A stretch of 64,000 bases of DNA from Flavihumibacter petaseus NBRC 106054. GTDB taxonomy: Bacteria; Bacteroidota; Bacteroidia; Chitinophagales; Chitinophagaceae. A program made the position numbers and the translations under genes. The notes under the pieces were generated by a model that did no database searches, was not told the DNA's origin, and saw nothing but the letters and a program-made list of their open reading frames with translations. The stretch spans positions 1,054,001 to 1,118,000 of the forward strand of contig NZ_BBWV01000002.1 in assembly GCF_000974785.1 (NCBI RefSeq), given 5' to 3'. This document shows positions 8,528 through 17,909 of this stretch, piece after piece. Positions within the stretch are counted from its first letter, which is position 1, and each line of letters begins with the position of its first letter.

Positions 8528-10897
8528 ATGTTTACCAACTACCTGAAAATTGCATTCCGGAGTACCTGGAAGAACAAATTCCATTCCGCCATATCCATTT
8601 CCGGGCTCGTCCTTGGCCTCACCGCGGGGATCCTGATTTTGATATGGTGCCAGGATGAAAGAAGTTATAACCAGGCGTCGGGTGAAACATCCCGGGTTTA
8701 CAGGGCTATCCCCAATTTTAAATCCGGCGCGGAAGATAAATATTTCCCGACAGTTCCTTCGGCACTGGACTATGTGGCCAAAGATGTTCCGGGAATTGAG
8801 TTATCGGGATTGATCATCCGTAACTGGAATGAGATGGTACTGCGGTCAGGTGAAAAGATCTTTTCCGAAAGAAACAGCGCCTTCGTTGACCCGGAATTGT
8901 TTGCGATCCTTGGGTTTTCCTTTTCAGCAGGTAATAGGAATTTACCATTCCGCGATAACAGGTCCATTGTGCTGACGGAAGCTTTTGCAAAAAAGTATTT
9001 CGGTGATGACAATGCAATCGGAAAGTCTATACTACGCGAAGATCAGAACGAAACTTATACTGTTACCGGTGTGGTAAAGACATTAAAGAATTCTCAGGTT
9101 TCATATGATTTTTTTCTCCCCGTATCGATCATCAACCAGTATTTCGGCAATCCCGCAGACCCGAAAAAAGGAATTGATGGCGACTGGCGTAACTATGATT
9201 ATGAAATGTACATGCGGCTGAAACCCGGGGTTAAGACCAGTATTGTTGCCAGCCAGTTGACAGGATTGCAAAAGGAGAATGTTTCCGACGAAATCACAAA
9301 GACCCTTCAGTACTCCCTCCAGCCTTTGGCAGACATCCATTTGTACCAGCCTGATGGTTCGCCCGGGCTCATTACGATCGTCAGGATCTTTACCTGGGTT
9401 GCATTTGTCATCCTGTTTATTGCCGCCATCAATTACATTAACCTGTCCACAGCCAGGGCTGCGCAACGGGCCAGGGAGGTAGGTGTGCGCAAAGTGATCG
9501 GCGCTGCCAGGCACCAGTTGTTTTTCCAGTTTATCATGGAAACGCTGGTGGTTTTCGTGATCTCCATGGCAATATCACTGCTGCTGATCGCCCTGGTATT
9601 TCCGCTATACAATTCCCTTACGGGTAAGGACCTGGTATTTGACCTGTTCGATTTGGCTATATGGAAGGTTTTAGGCGCGAGCATGCTGGTCACCTTGCTG
9701 GCTGCTTCCGTTTACCCCGCTATTCTTTTGTCAGCATTCCAGCCGATACAGGCAATCCGCGGTAAATTCTCCATCGGCAGGGGAAACCATTATCTCCGGA
9801 AAATATTACAGGTGACACAGTTCGGGTTCTCCGTCGTTTTTATTATCTGCACGATCATCATGGGCAGGCAACTGAATTATGTTCAGACGAAAAACCTGGG
9901 GATAAATAAGGATGGCGTGTTCCGGCTGGAACTAAAGAACATGAGGGGTAAATATGACGCTGTCAGGAATGAACTGCTGAAGGAGTCTTCAATTGCGGGG
10001 ATCTCCGCTGCGGGCCAGGATGTGCTGCAGGTGGGTTCCAATACCACGATGAACGACTGGCCGGGAAAAGACCCGTCACAGTCCCTGCTGATCTTTTCGT
10101 TGCCGGTTGAACGTGATTTCCCGGAACTGCTTCAGTTGAAGCTGGCAGAGGGACAAGGTTTCACCGGTACAGCAGCAGATTCAGGATATTTTTTGCTGAA
10201 TGAGACGGCAATTGCTGCGATGGGATTGAAAGATCCTGTCGGCAAGTCATTCACCCTCTATAATACTAAAGGGACTATTGCGGGGATAGTGAAAGATTTT
10301 CACTTCCGCGACATGCATCAGAAAATCGCACCCTGCGTTATTTTCTGGAAACCTGGCTGGGCCGGACAGTTGTACGTAAGGCCGGTGCCGGGAAAAACCA
10401 CAGCAGCATTAGCGGCGGTAAAAAAGCTCTGGACACAGCATAACCCGGCTAACCCTTTTGAATATAATTTCCTGGATGATAGCTACAACAAATTATACCA
10501 GGCCGATCAGCGCATGGGAGAATTGTTTAAGGTGTTTGCCGTAGTTGCCATCCTGATCTCCTGCCTGGGTTTGTTCGGATTGATGGCTTATACCGCACAG
10601 CTGAAAACCCGCGAGATCGGGATCCGGAAAGTGCTTGGGGCAAGTGTGGCATCCGTTATTGCTTTGCTCGCGCGGGATTATGTACGCCTGGTATTGCTGG
10701 CAATCGTCATTGCGTTTCCGCTGGGCTGGTATGGGATGGATCGCTGGCTGCAGGACTTCGCTTACCGGGTGCCGGTGCGGTGGTGGATATTTCCGCTGGC
10801 CGGCGGAAGTGCGTTATTGGTTGCCGTACTCACGATCGGGTTCCAGGCTATCCGGACAGCAGTGTCCAACCCGGTGAAGAGTTTGAGGACGGAGTAG
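8528..10897 (+). CDS. FtsX/MacB-type ABC transporter permease, stand-alone
   Basis: A 789-residue protein with the double FtsX layout: an N-terminal helix (about 19-41), a large periplasmic MacB-PCD-like region, a first three-helix FtsX block (from about 280, with AREVGVRKVIGA after the first helix), a second periplasmic region, and a C-terminal FtsX block (KTREIGIRKVLGAS). The open frame reaches further upstream, but MFTNYLKIAFRSTWKNK at 8528 is the start typical of this family. No ATPase gene is adjacent, as is common for these proteins in Bacteroidota, so the ATPase partner must be encoded elsewhere. It is divergent from the efflux regulator. The substrate is unknown; lipoprotein or peptide export is the usual suggestion. 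Confidence 0.87.
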   Translation: MFTNYLKIAFRSTWKNKFHSAISISGLVLGLTAGILILIWCQDERSYNQASGETSRVYRAIPNFKSGAEDKYFPTVPSALDYVAKDVPGIELSGLIIRNWNEMVLRSGEKIFSERNSAFVDPELFAILGFSFSAGNRNLPFRDNRSIVLTEAFAKKYFGDDNAIGKSILREDQNETYTVTGVVKTLKNSQVSYDFFLPVSIINQYFGNPADPKKGIDGDWRNYDYEMYMRLKPGVKTSIVASQLTGLQKENVSDEITKTLQYSLQPLADIHLYQPDGSPGLITIVRIFTWVAFVILFIAAINYINLSTARAAQRAREVGVRKVIGAARHQLFFQFIMETLVVFVISMAISLLLIALVFPLYNSLTGKDLVFDLFDLAIWKVLGASMLVTLLAASVYPAILLSAFQPIQAIRGKFSIGRGNHYLRKILQVTQFGFSVVFIICTIIMGRQLNYVQTKNLGINKDGVFRLELKNMRGKYDAVRNELLKESSIAGISAAGQDVLQVGSNTTMNDWPGKDPSQSLLIFSLPVERDFPELLQLKLAEGQGFTGTAADSGYFLLNETAIAAMGLKDPVGKSFTLYNTKGTIAGIVKDFHFRDMHQKIAPCVIFWKPGWAGQLYVRPVPGKTTAALAAVKKLWTQHNPANPFEYNFLDDSYNKLYQADQRMGELFKVFAVVAILISCLGLFGLMAYTAQLKTREIGIRKVLGASVASVIALLARDYVRLVLLAIVIAFPLGWYGMDRWLQDFAYRVPVRWWIFPLAGGSALLVAVLTIGFQAIRTAVSNPVKSLRTE

Positions 10898-10952
10898 GGT
10901 GGTTAGTCGGCTCGCCTGGTGCAAGAGGGCGAATCTTCAATTCAGCCTGCTT

Positions 10953-11882
10953 TCAATTTAACTTATTGAGCATTTCAAGGAATGGTCCCGGAGGAAAAAT
11001 CCGTAAATTCTTGCTTTCAAGTTTATACGGTACTGGTGTAAAAACGCCATCGCAGTACCAGAAAATTTCGGGGCTAACAGAGCCTGGTCCCTCCTGGTTC
11101 ATGCCATGTGTAATGGGGATAAGTTTGTTCATAGCATCAGCGACCTGGAGATTGTTGATGGGATAGATGATTGCTGCATGCCGGTGGGGAAGTGCTACCA
11201 GGGCACCATGTTGCCCCAGGAGGTCCTGCCGGGTTTCAAGATCAAAAACAATGTTGGTGACAAAATGATGATCGCCTTGTGCAAACCAGATGTCAAAACC
11301 TTCCAGACTTACTTTGGAAATCTCTGTAGTGTAGTTAGCCCTGATGTTATTTTTTCCGATGGAAAACAACACGTCAGCGGGCTGATTCCAGGGCTCAACC
11401 TGATCGGGCTTTACGGAACTTACGACATGAGGGGTGTCGAACACCAGGCATGCAAGGAGTTCCCCGGAAAATGGCTGATATACTATATTATCCAATCCGA
11501 CGGCGCTGAAATAATCCTGGGGATACAACCGGACACCGAGAAAATTGCGGGCTGTTTCCATGGAGGATAACAGGTTGTCAATTTCATCATTCATGGTAGC
11601 ACCCTCCTTCATTTTTTCAAAATGCTGCCGGATCACTTCGTGGTACTGTTTCCTGCCTTCCTGCTTGCACAGTTGTGCAACGTTGACCAGGCCCAAATGA
11701 CTGTACCCGAATATTTCCCTGTCTGAAGTAAGGACACCTTCTTCAGCGTTGATGATATATTGAAAGCCCTTAAAATAGCGATCGATTTCATCGAGGAAGT
11801 GCTGGTATTCTTTGCCATTAAAAAAGCCTGCCCAGGCAGGCACAGGTATGGACTCTTTTTTTCTTTTGAAAAATGAAAACAT
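10953..11882 (-). CDS. Hypothetical cytoplasmic protein, DUF1444-like
   Basis: A 309-residue protein without signal peptide or membrane segment. The start FSFFKRKKESIPVPAW is followed by a mixed alpha/beta sequence. Two stretches recall DUF1444 (YtpQ-like) proteins: LACLVFDTPHVVSSVKPDQ in the middle and the later LLGQHGALVALPHRHAAII, where DUF1444 members have a conserved PxR/H-D-like segment. This similarity is from memory of the family pattern and is weak. The gene is isolated: convergent with the FtsX permease and divergent from the serine hydrolase. No function is proposed. Confidence 0.7.
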   Translation of the reverse strand: MFSFFKRKKESIPVPAWAGFFNGKEYQHFLDEIDRYFKGFQYIINAEEGVLTSDREIFGYSHLGLVNVAQLCKQEGRKQYHEVIRQHFEKMKEGATMNDEIDNLLSSMETARNFLGVRLYPQDYFSAVGLDNIVYQPFSGELLACLVFDTPHVVSSVKPDQVEPWNQPADVLFSIGKNNIRANYTTEISKVSLEGFDIWFAQGDHHFVTNIVFDLETRQDLLGQHGALVALPHRHAAIIYPINNLQVADAMNKLIPITHGMNQEGPGSVSPEIFWYCDGVFTPVPYKLESKNLRIFPPGPFLEMLNKLN

Positions 11883-11956
11883 TTCGGATGATTGATAAGG
11901 TTATGTTGTTGGAAATGTAAAAATAAATATTGAGTATCTTCAGGGAAGTTGGCGAT

Positions 11957-13390
11957 ATGCGTTATTTGAGACTGAAAATATTACTCTTCGTATTGAGTGT
12001 TGCAGCTGTAACCTTTGCCCAGGAGAGGGCGAAAAGACTGGAGGACATGATGCGCCGCTACCATGAGTATAACATGTTTGACGGTGCTGTATTGGTGGCG
12101 CAGCAGGGAAAGGTTGTTTATGAAGGGGCGTTCGGTATGGCCAACCGGGAGTGGAATATTCCGAACAGCACCGACACTAAGTTTATGATCGGTTCAGTGT
12201 CCAAACCACTCACGGCAACCCTGGTGCTCATCCAGGTACAGAAAGGCCTGGTTCAACTGGACAGTGCGCTGGAAAAATACCTGCCTGAATTCCGGGGGAA
12301 ACCCGCGGCAAAGGTTACTGTCCGCCAGTTGCTGAACCACACATCGGGCATTCCGAATTACGACATCATCAAAGACTTTTTTCCGAGGATCAGCCGGCAG
12401 CATTACAGCCGGGAAGACTATCTCCGGGTGTTTATGGATTCAGCATTGGCTTTCCCGCCGGGTTCCCGCTACGCTTACAGCAGCTGGGGTTATTTTACGC
12501 TGGGTTGCATCATGGAAAGGGTTACGGGAAAATCCTATGCGCAATTGATGAAAGAAGACCTTTTCGATAAGGCCGGCATGAACAATTCCGGATCTTATTT
12601 TCATACGCAGATCGTGGCCAGCCGTGCGACAGGGTATGACTACAGTTTCGGGAGTTATACTTCGTCGGATTTCCGCGATCAGTCCAATACCATGGGCACG
12701 GGTGATCTTTATTCTACGGTGGATGACCTGTTCAGGTTTCACCTGGCACTGACCAATAATACCCTGTTCAGTAAAGAACTGACCGCTGAAATGTTCCGCC
12801 CGGGAATAGATCCGGCCAACTATGGCTTTGGCTGGTTCAATAAGCAGTTCAGGTACTCCCCGGCAGACAGTGCTGCTTCAAATTTTCACCTGGGCATGAC
12901 GGATGGATTTATTTCGTTTTTCCGGCGGATCCCGGCAGACAACAGCATGGTGGTAATCCTCTGCAACAGTTCCCCGACAGATTTTTTCGGGATCACGACA
13001 AACCTGTATAAAGTGCTTTATGGTCAACCGGTAGTATTGAAACAGCCGGTACACAAAAAGATGGAAACCATCATCGGCAGGGAAGGTGCCAGCGCTGCTG
13101 TAGCTGCCTGGCCTTTGATGAAAGCCGATACGGCGCATTATTATGCCGACTGGATCTCGATGAATTTTCTTGCGCAGCAATTGTATGATCTGAAGCGTTT
13201 TGAAGAGGCAAAGATCATTTCCGAAAACAATGTGAAGGAGTTTGCAGACAAGGATCTCGTACAGGTCACTATGGGCAACATTTACCTGGCACTCGGCCGG
13301 AAAGCTGATGCGCGCAGAGCATACGAAACTGCCATAAAAATCAATCCGGGTTACGAAGAAGCCAGGAACCGGTTAAAGGAGCTGCAATGA
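11957..13390 (+). CDS. Secreted serine hydrolase (beta-lactamase/class C PBP fold) with C-terminal TPR
   Basis: A 477-residue exported enzyme. The ATG at 11957 gives a clean signal peptide (MRYLRLKILLFVLSVAAV then TFAQ); an ATG 27 bp upstream adds nine residues that spoil it. The catalytic SxxK is SVSK in FMIGSVSKPLTA. The second motif is YAYSSWGYFTLG, at the place of the YxN/YSN element. The C-terminal 70 residues form a TPR-like hairpin (GNIYLALGRKADARRAYETAI). Family members are peptidases, esterases or beta-lactam-interacting enzymes; the substrate cannot be told. It is transcribed alone and convergent with the alcohol dehydrogenase. Confidence 0.85.
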   Translation: MRYLRLKILLFVLSVAAVTFAQERAKRLEDMMRRYHEYNMFDGAVLVAQQGKVVYEGAFGMANREWNIPNSTDTKFMIGSVSKPLTATLVLIQVQKGLVQLDSALEKYLPEFRGKPAAKVTVRQLLNHTSGIPNYDIIKDFFPRISRQHYSREDYLRVFMDSALAFPPGSRYAYSSWGYFTLGCIMERVTGKSYAQLMKEDLFDKAGMNNSGSYFHTQIVASRATGYDYSFGSYTSSDFRDQSNTMGTGDLYSTVDDLFRFHLALTNNTLFSKELTAEMFRPGIDPANYGFGWFNKQFRYSPADSAASNFHLGMTDGFISFFRRIPADNSMVVILCNSSPTDFFGITTNLYKVLYGQPVVLKQPVHKKMETIIGREGASAAVAAWPLMKADTAHYYADWISMNFLAQQLYDLKRFEEAKIISENNVKEFADKDLVQVTMGNIYLALGRKADARRAYETAIKINPGYEEARNRLKELQ

Positions 13391-13406
13391 TCGGCTTAGT
13401 GGCTGA

Positions 13407-14432
13407 TCAGGGGATCAGCACGGCCCGGCCTTTGATCTTTCCGTTCCGGAGTTTGTCATAGACTTCGACGGCCTGGTCCAGTGGATATTTTTCAATTTCA
13501 ATATGGATCTTTTTCTGCCTGGCCAGTCCCACTACTTCCATTAGTTCAGTCCGCGAACCCCAGTAGGGATTGGACATATTGACGCCGAAGGGCAATCCCA
13601 TCATGTTGTAACTGAATTTTCCGCCACCCAGCCCGATGATGGTAAGGTCGCCGTTCAGGGAGACCACTTTGGCGCCGAGTTCGATCGTTGACGTAGCGCC
13701 AACGAAATCCAGCACTACTTTGGCTTTTTTGATCCCGGTTATTTTTTTGATCTGCTCCGCGGCATCGCTGTCTTTGGAATTGATCGCATAGGCAGCACCG
13801 AGTGAACGGGCGAATTCAAGGCGGTCGGGGGTGATGTCACAGGCGATAACAGTAGCGCCGGTCATCGCCCGGAGGATCTGCAGGGCGACGTGCCCCAATC
13901 CACCCACACCGATCACTACCACGAATTCATCGGACATCAGTTTATGCAGGGAGCGTTTGATGGCGGAATAGGGGGTAAGTGCGGCATCCGTCAATGGAGC
14001 GGCGATCACGGGATCCAGGTCGTAGATGGGAACCAGCAGCCGGGAGGAAGGCACCAGCAGGTATTCGGCCATGCCGCCGTTCAGGCCGAGACCGCCACCG
14101 AAGGCCATCTCGCTCTGGTGATCACAGTAGTTTTCGCTGGACAACTGGCAGGGTTTGCAATGGCCGCAACCCCAGGGGCCATAGACCAGCACGGCGTCGC
14201 CTTTTTTATAGCCCTTTACTGCAGGACCCATGGCTTCGATCCAGCCCGCATTTTCATGACCTAATGTGAAAACTACCCCGGAAACTGTGCCTTCGTCAAT
14301 GATGTGGAGGTCAGAGTGGCAAACGCCGGCGCCGCCGATCTTCAACAATACTTCATCACCAGTAGGAACTGGCTTTTCCTGGTCATTGACTACGCGGACA
14401 TCTTTGAGGCCGAAAAATCGTACTGCTTTCAT
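13407..14432 (-). CDS. Zinc-dependent NAD(P) alcohol dehydrogenase
   Basis: A 341-residue medium-chain dehydrogenase. Catalytic zinc ligands are visible as C38 (GVCHSDLH) and H59-E60 (LGHENAGW). The structural zinc site is complete: C89, C92, C95 and C103. The Rossmann glycine motif is GVGGLGHVALQ. This is the AdhA/AdhP-like layout acting on primary or secondary alcohols or reducing aldehydes, in the cytoplasm. The gene is single, and its stop region overlaps a 7-bp hairpin (13402-13419, no T-run) between it and the convergent hydrolase gene. Confidence 0.9.
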   Translation of the reverse strand: MKAVRFFGLKDVRVVNDQEKPVPTGDEVLLKIGGAGVCHSDLHIIDEGTVSGVVFTLGHENAGWIEAMGPAVKGYKKGDAVLVYGPWGCGHCKPCQLSSENYCDHQSEMAFGGGLGLNGGMAEYLLVPSSRLLVPIYDLDPVIAAPLTDAALTPYSAIKRSLHKLMSDEFVVVIGVGGLGHVALQILRAMTGATVIACDITPDRLEFARSLGAAYAINSKDSDAAEQIKKITGIKKAKVVLDFVGATSTIELGAKVVSLNGDLTIIGLGGGKFSYNMMGLPFGVNMSNPYWGSRTELMEVVGLARQKKIHIEIEKYPLDQAVEVYDKLRNGKIKGRAVLIP

Positions 14433-14549
14433 AAAAATAAAATTTAGCGCTACCCGTTATTTCCAGAAAGCCTTAAACGTAGAGAGAGGGACTGCAAAGG
14501 TACTTCAAACCATGACTGGTTCCACTATGTTTAATTCAACCTTAACCTT

Positions 14550-15068
14550 ATGAGACGTCTCATTTTAATCCTTTCCGTGCTGGCAATCTGTTTTGCTTTC
14601 GGCTGTACGAAAACCGAATATCTTCCTTCGGAGATTATTTACCGCGACACAACGATTGTGATACACCATGATACGACGATAGTGTCGGGGCCGTACCAGG
14701 TGAGAATTCAACTGCCTGGCCTGGGATGGCAATCAACTGAATATTGGATTCCGGAATCTTTTCGTATTGAGCGCTTTAACATTGATTACTATTCCGGGGT
14801 GGATTCCGTCGCATTTTCATTTTCCAATATTCTTGAACCGTTGCCTGGCGCTGGTACTGTTGAATTATTCAATCTTACTGACAATGTTCCTGTCGAAGGA
14901 AGTTTGATTAATATTCCTGCGAACAGTGGTCCGACATATTTTCAATCTGCCAATCTGGTTAGGTCTTTCCCTCATAAAGATATCAGTTTGGGATTTCGAT
15001 TGAGGGCCGCAAAAGATGGAGAACTGATTCAAATGGCGGATGGTGTGCTTTACATATACAGTCATTGA
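14550..15068 (+). CDS. Small lipoprotein of unknown function
   Basis: A 172-residue protein with a lipoprotein signal: hydrophobic stretch and CFAFGC, lipidated Cys19. After the Cys come charged residues and a short internal repeat (RDTTIVIHHDTTIV). The rest is predicted beta-rich with no family recognised. Its 3' end overlaps the convergent MFS gene by 7 bp. The lipobox and codon use support a real gene; a surface or periplasmic role is inferred from the lipidation only. Confidence 0.72.
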   Translation: MRRLILILSVLAICFAFGCTKTEYLPSEIIYRDTTIVIHHDTTIVSGPYQVRIQLPGLGWQSTEYWIPESFRIERFNIDYYSGVDSVAFSFSNILEPLPGAGTVELFNLTDNVPVEGSLINIPANSGPTYFQSANLVRSFPHKDISLGFRLRAAKDGELIQMADGVLYIYSH

Positions 15069-16249
15069 GTCTCTTTCCGAAGGCCCGTATCTCCATTTGC
15101 AATTAGGGTGGTCACTAGGCCAATGGCAAAAAACGCCACCACGATTGGCAACACATCTTCACTAAGCAGGCTGCTGATAATAGCACCCAGCCCTGCACCT
15201 ACAAAAAAGAAAGATGTGCCGTAAAGGGAAGAAGCAAGGCCTGCCGTATTGCCCATGGGCTCCATGGCCAGTGCACTGCTGTTCGGTTCTACTGCAAGGT
15301 TGATGCCGAGGAGCAATCCCACGGAGATCACAAAAATATAAAGCTGGGGCGGGCTTCCGAAAGCCAGCGTCCATAGCAACAGGAGTGATGCGACGATGGT
15401 ATAGGCAACCAGCAGCCAGCGCAGGGTGGGTTTTGACCCAAATCGTGATGCGAGCCGCGAGTTGGTCAGGGTACAAATGGCCATCCAGAGGCCAATGGCG
15501 CCGAAGACCCAGGCAAACAGCTTTGGACGATGGTAGATGTCGCTCACAATATGCGCGGAACTGGATACCCATGAACTTAAACCAGTGAACAACATCGTGG
15601 TGATCGCAGTATACCGCAGGAAAATCCTGTTGCGGAAAATCTGGCTGACCGACGCAGCGAAATGGGGGAAGTTGAGCGGCTGGCGTTTTTCCCGCGGAAG
15701 CGATTCATTCAGCCGCAGTGACCAGGCGAATGCGATTACGGCGAAAAGCGGCGGTGTCAGCATGACCATCCGCCACGACGAAACCTGCATGATGGCCAGT
15801 CCCAGGAATGGTGCAAAGACCGGGGTAGACAGGAAGATGGTAAAGATCAGCGACATCATATGGGCCATCTGGTCACCCACATAGCGGTCCCGCACACCCG
15901 CAATGGTTGTCATGAATACTGCAGATGCCCCGATACCGGCCACAAATCTCGCAGCGAAGAGTGTTGCCATCGAAGGTGCGTAAGCTGCAGCGATGCCACC
16001 CAGAATGTAGAGCGGAAATCCAACCCTGAGAATGGCGAGGCGACCGAAGCGGTCTGACAATGCACCGAAGATCACCTGTGCTACCTGTCCCAGGAAAAAG
16101 AACACCACGATATTGGCAGTTGCGGTGGAGTTTGCGGGGAGGTGGAAGTGTTGGCGGATTTCGCCGAATACCGGCAGCATGATATCGATGCCGAGGGCGG
16201 TCAGCATCATGGTACAGGCAGAGAGTGCGATAAATTCAGCTTTGCTCAT
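15062..16249 (-). CDS. MFS drug-efflux transporter, Bcr/CflA type
   Basis: A 395-residue inner-membrane protein with about 12 hydrophobic helices. The start FIALSACTMMLTALGIDIMLP matches Bcr/CflA antiporters, whose first helix carries a conserved Asp before MLP. The MFS signature follows helix 2 (GALSDRFGRLAILRVG), and antiporter motif C-like Gly/Pro residues occur in helix 5 (FLSTPVFAPFLGLAIM). It would export small hydrophobic drugs or metabolites against protons. It is divergent from a Crp-family regulator gene with 113 bp between them, so that regulator may control it. Confidence 0.87.
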   Translation of the reverse strand: MSKAEFIALSACTMMLTALGIDIMLPVFGEIRQHFHLPANSTATANIVVFFFLGQVAQVIFGALSDRFGRLAILRVGFPLYILGGIAAAYAPSMATLFAARFVAGIGASAVFMTTIAGVRDRYVGDQMAHMMSLIFTIFLSTPVFAPFLGLAIMQVSSWRMVMLTPPLFAVIAFAWSLRLNESLPREKRQPLNFPHFAASVSQIFRNRIFLRYTAITTMLFTGLSSWVSSSAHIVSDIYHRPKLFAWVFGAIGLWMAICTLTNSRLASRFGSKPTLRWLLVAYTIVASLLLLWTLAFGSPPQLYIFVISVGLLLGINLAVEPNSSALAMEPMGNTAGLASSLYGTSFFFVGAGLGAIISSLLSEDVLPIVVAFFAIGLVTTLIANGDTGLRKETQ

Positions 16250-16362
16250 CGGCGCAATTGACTTTCAAATTTATTGGCTGAATAGATATGGCGAAGGTGT
16301 TATAACGGACTTTCCCCGGGGGCAGTTTGGACATGCGCGGGATCACCTAATTTTGGGATAGT

Positions 16363-16941
16363 ATGTTCAAAGTGTGGCAGACATATTGCCGGCAGGTTCA
16401 GCTCAGTGCGGAAACGGTGGAAAAAGTTTTTGCTGCTGCGCAGCAACGTACCCTTCAGCGCAACGAATTATTATTGCAGGAAGGCCAGGTCTGCCGGTAC
16501 AAGACTTTTGTGTTGACAGGACTGCTCCGCACTTATGGGCAGGATGCTGACGGCAGTGAGCATATACTGCAATTCTCTCCTGAAAATACCTGGACCGTTG
16601 ATGCCGAGAGTTATGACAGGCAGGCACCATGTGCATTTAATATTGCCGGGGTGGAACGTTCGGAACTCCTGTTGTGGACAAAAGCAACATTCGATTCGCT
16701 GATGAACGAACTGCCTGAGCTGCAAAGCCTTTCACAGCGCCTGATCTCGGGAACCGTCCACAGCAGCCGGCATCGCCTGTTTTCAGCCCTGAGTGACCCT
16801 CCCGAAGTGAAATATGAAGCATTTGTCCGCAGCTTTCCCGACCTGCTTAACCGGTTGCCTTTGCATATGATTGCGTCTTACCTGGGTGTTTCCGTGAAGA
16901 CCCTGACAAGGGTGCGGCAGGCGCAGTGGCATCGCGGGTGA
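16363..16941 (+). CDS. Crp/Fnr-family transcriptional regulator
   Basis: A 192-residue protein: a cNMP-binding-like jelly roll (about 20-115; LLLQEGQVCRYKTFVLTGLLRTY) and a short C-terminal helix-turn-helix (MIASYLGVSVKTLTRVR). No Fnr-type N-terminal cysteine cluster is present, so it is not an iron-sulfur oxygen sensor. This short form next to transporters or reductases is frequent in Bacteroidota. It is divergent from the MFS pump and upstream of the epimerase-like gene, and it may regulate either. Confidence 0.85.
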   Translation: MFKVWQTYCRQVQLSAETVEKVFAAAQQRTLQRNELLLQEGQVCRYKTFVLTGLLRTYGQDADGSEHILQFSPENTWTVDAESYDRQAPCAFNIAGVERSELLLWTKATFDSLMNELPELQSLSQRLISGTVHSSRHRLFSALSDPPEVKYEAFVRSFPDLLNRLPLHMIASYLGVSVKTLTRVRQAQWHRG

Positions 16942-17015
16942 AACAGGGACAAATGTCCCGGTTTATTGCCGGCAGCTATCCCAAATTTGTAGCCATTTCA
17001 CTTAAAACATTTCAT

Positions 17016-17909
17016 ATGCGTGTTTTTGTTACGGGTGCTACCGGATTTGTGGGTTCTGCTGTAGTAAAACAGTTATTGGATGGCGGTCATGAAGTAATTG
17101 GACTTGCGCGGTCTGACAGCAGTGCGAAGGCACTTGATGATGCCGGCGCGTTGGTTCATCGTGGTGACATTGATGATCCGGAAAATCTCCGGCTGGGTGT
17201 TGCAAAGGCAGATGCCGTGATCCATACGGCATTCAATCATGACTTTTCGCAGTTTAAAGCAAATTGCGAAGCCGATCGCCGGGTGATACTCTCGCTGGGT
17301 GAAGCACTTGCCGGGTCAGATCGTCCACTGGTAATCACCTCTGGCGTCGGGTTACTGCATTATGACCATCCTGTTGCGGAATCTGATCAACCATCGTCCT
17401 CAGCGATAATTCCCCGTGCGGCAACTGAAGAGGCCGCTAAAGTTGTTGCTGACCGGGGAGTGAATACCTATATTGTCCGCTTACCGCCCAGTGTTCATGG
17501 AAAGGGAGATCATGGATTTGTACCCATGGTGATGGCAATGGCAAAAGAAAAGGGCGTGTCAGCTTTTGTGGGTGAGGGCGCAAATCGATGGCCCGCGGTA
17601 CACCGGTCCGATGCTGCTGCGATCTACCGACGTATTATTGAACTGCAGCCGGCTGAAAAGACTTTCCATGCTGTTGCAGAAGAAGGCATTCCGTTTCGAC
17701 TGATCGCAGCGGCTATAGGAAAGCAATTGGATTTACCGGCAGAAAGCAGGTCCCCGGAAGCCGCAACAGAACATTTTGGATGGTTTACACATTTTGCCAT
17801 GATGGATTGTCCTGCAACAGCCAGCCTAAGTCATGAATTGCTTTCCTGGAAACCAACTGAACTTACCCTGCTGGACGACCTGGCAGCAGGAAACTATTCA
17901 GACCGTTAA
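17016..17909 (+). CDS. NAD(P)-dependent epimerase/dehydratase family protein (extended SDR)
   Basis: A 297-residue protein starting MRVFVTGATGFVGSAVV, the classic Rossmann glycine-rich start of atypical extended SDRs; this fixes the ATG at 17016 rather than the 90 bp upstream frame extension. Residues about 35-60 (GLARSDSSAKALDDAGA) fit NADP-binding YbjT/YeeZ-like members. The usual catalytic YxxxK is not obvious; the region LHYDHPVAESDQPSSS to EEAAKVVAD lies there. Substrate unknown. The gene follows the Crp-family regulator by 74 bp and overlaps the convergent lipoprotein gene by 4 bp. Confidence 0.85.
   Translation: MRVFVTGATGFVGSAVVKQLLDGGHEVIGLARSDSSAKALDDAGALVHRGDIDDPENLRLGVAKADAVIHTAFNHDFSQFKANCEADRRVILSLGEALAGSDRPLVITSGVGLLHYDHPVAESDQPSSSAIIPRAATEEAAKVVADRGVNTYIVRLPPSVHGKGDHGFVPMVMAMAKEKGVSAFVGEGANRWPAVHRSDAAAIYRRIIELQPAEKTFHAVAEEGIPFRLIAAAIGKQLDLPAESRSPEAATEHFGWFTHFAMMDCPATASLSHELLSWKPTELTLLDDLAAGNYSDR

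Noticed and set aside
13402-13419. 7-bp hairpin GCTGATC/GATCAGC between two convergent genes
   Set aside because: No T-run on either side, so not called as a terminator.
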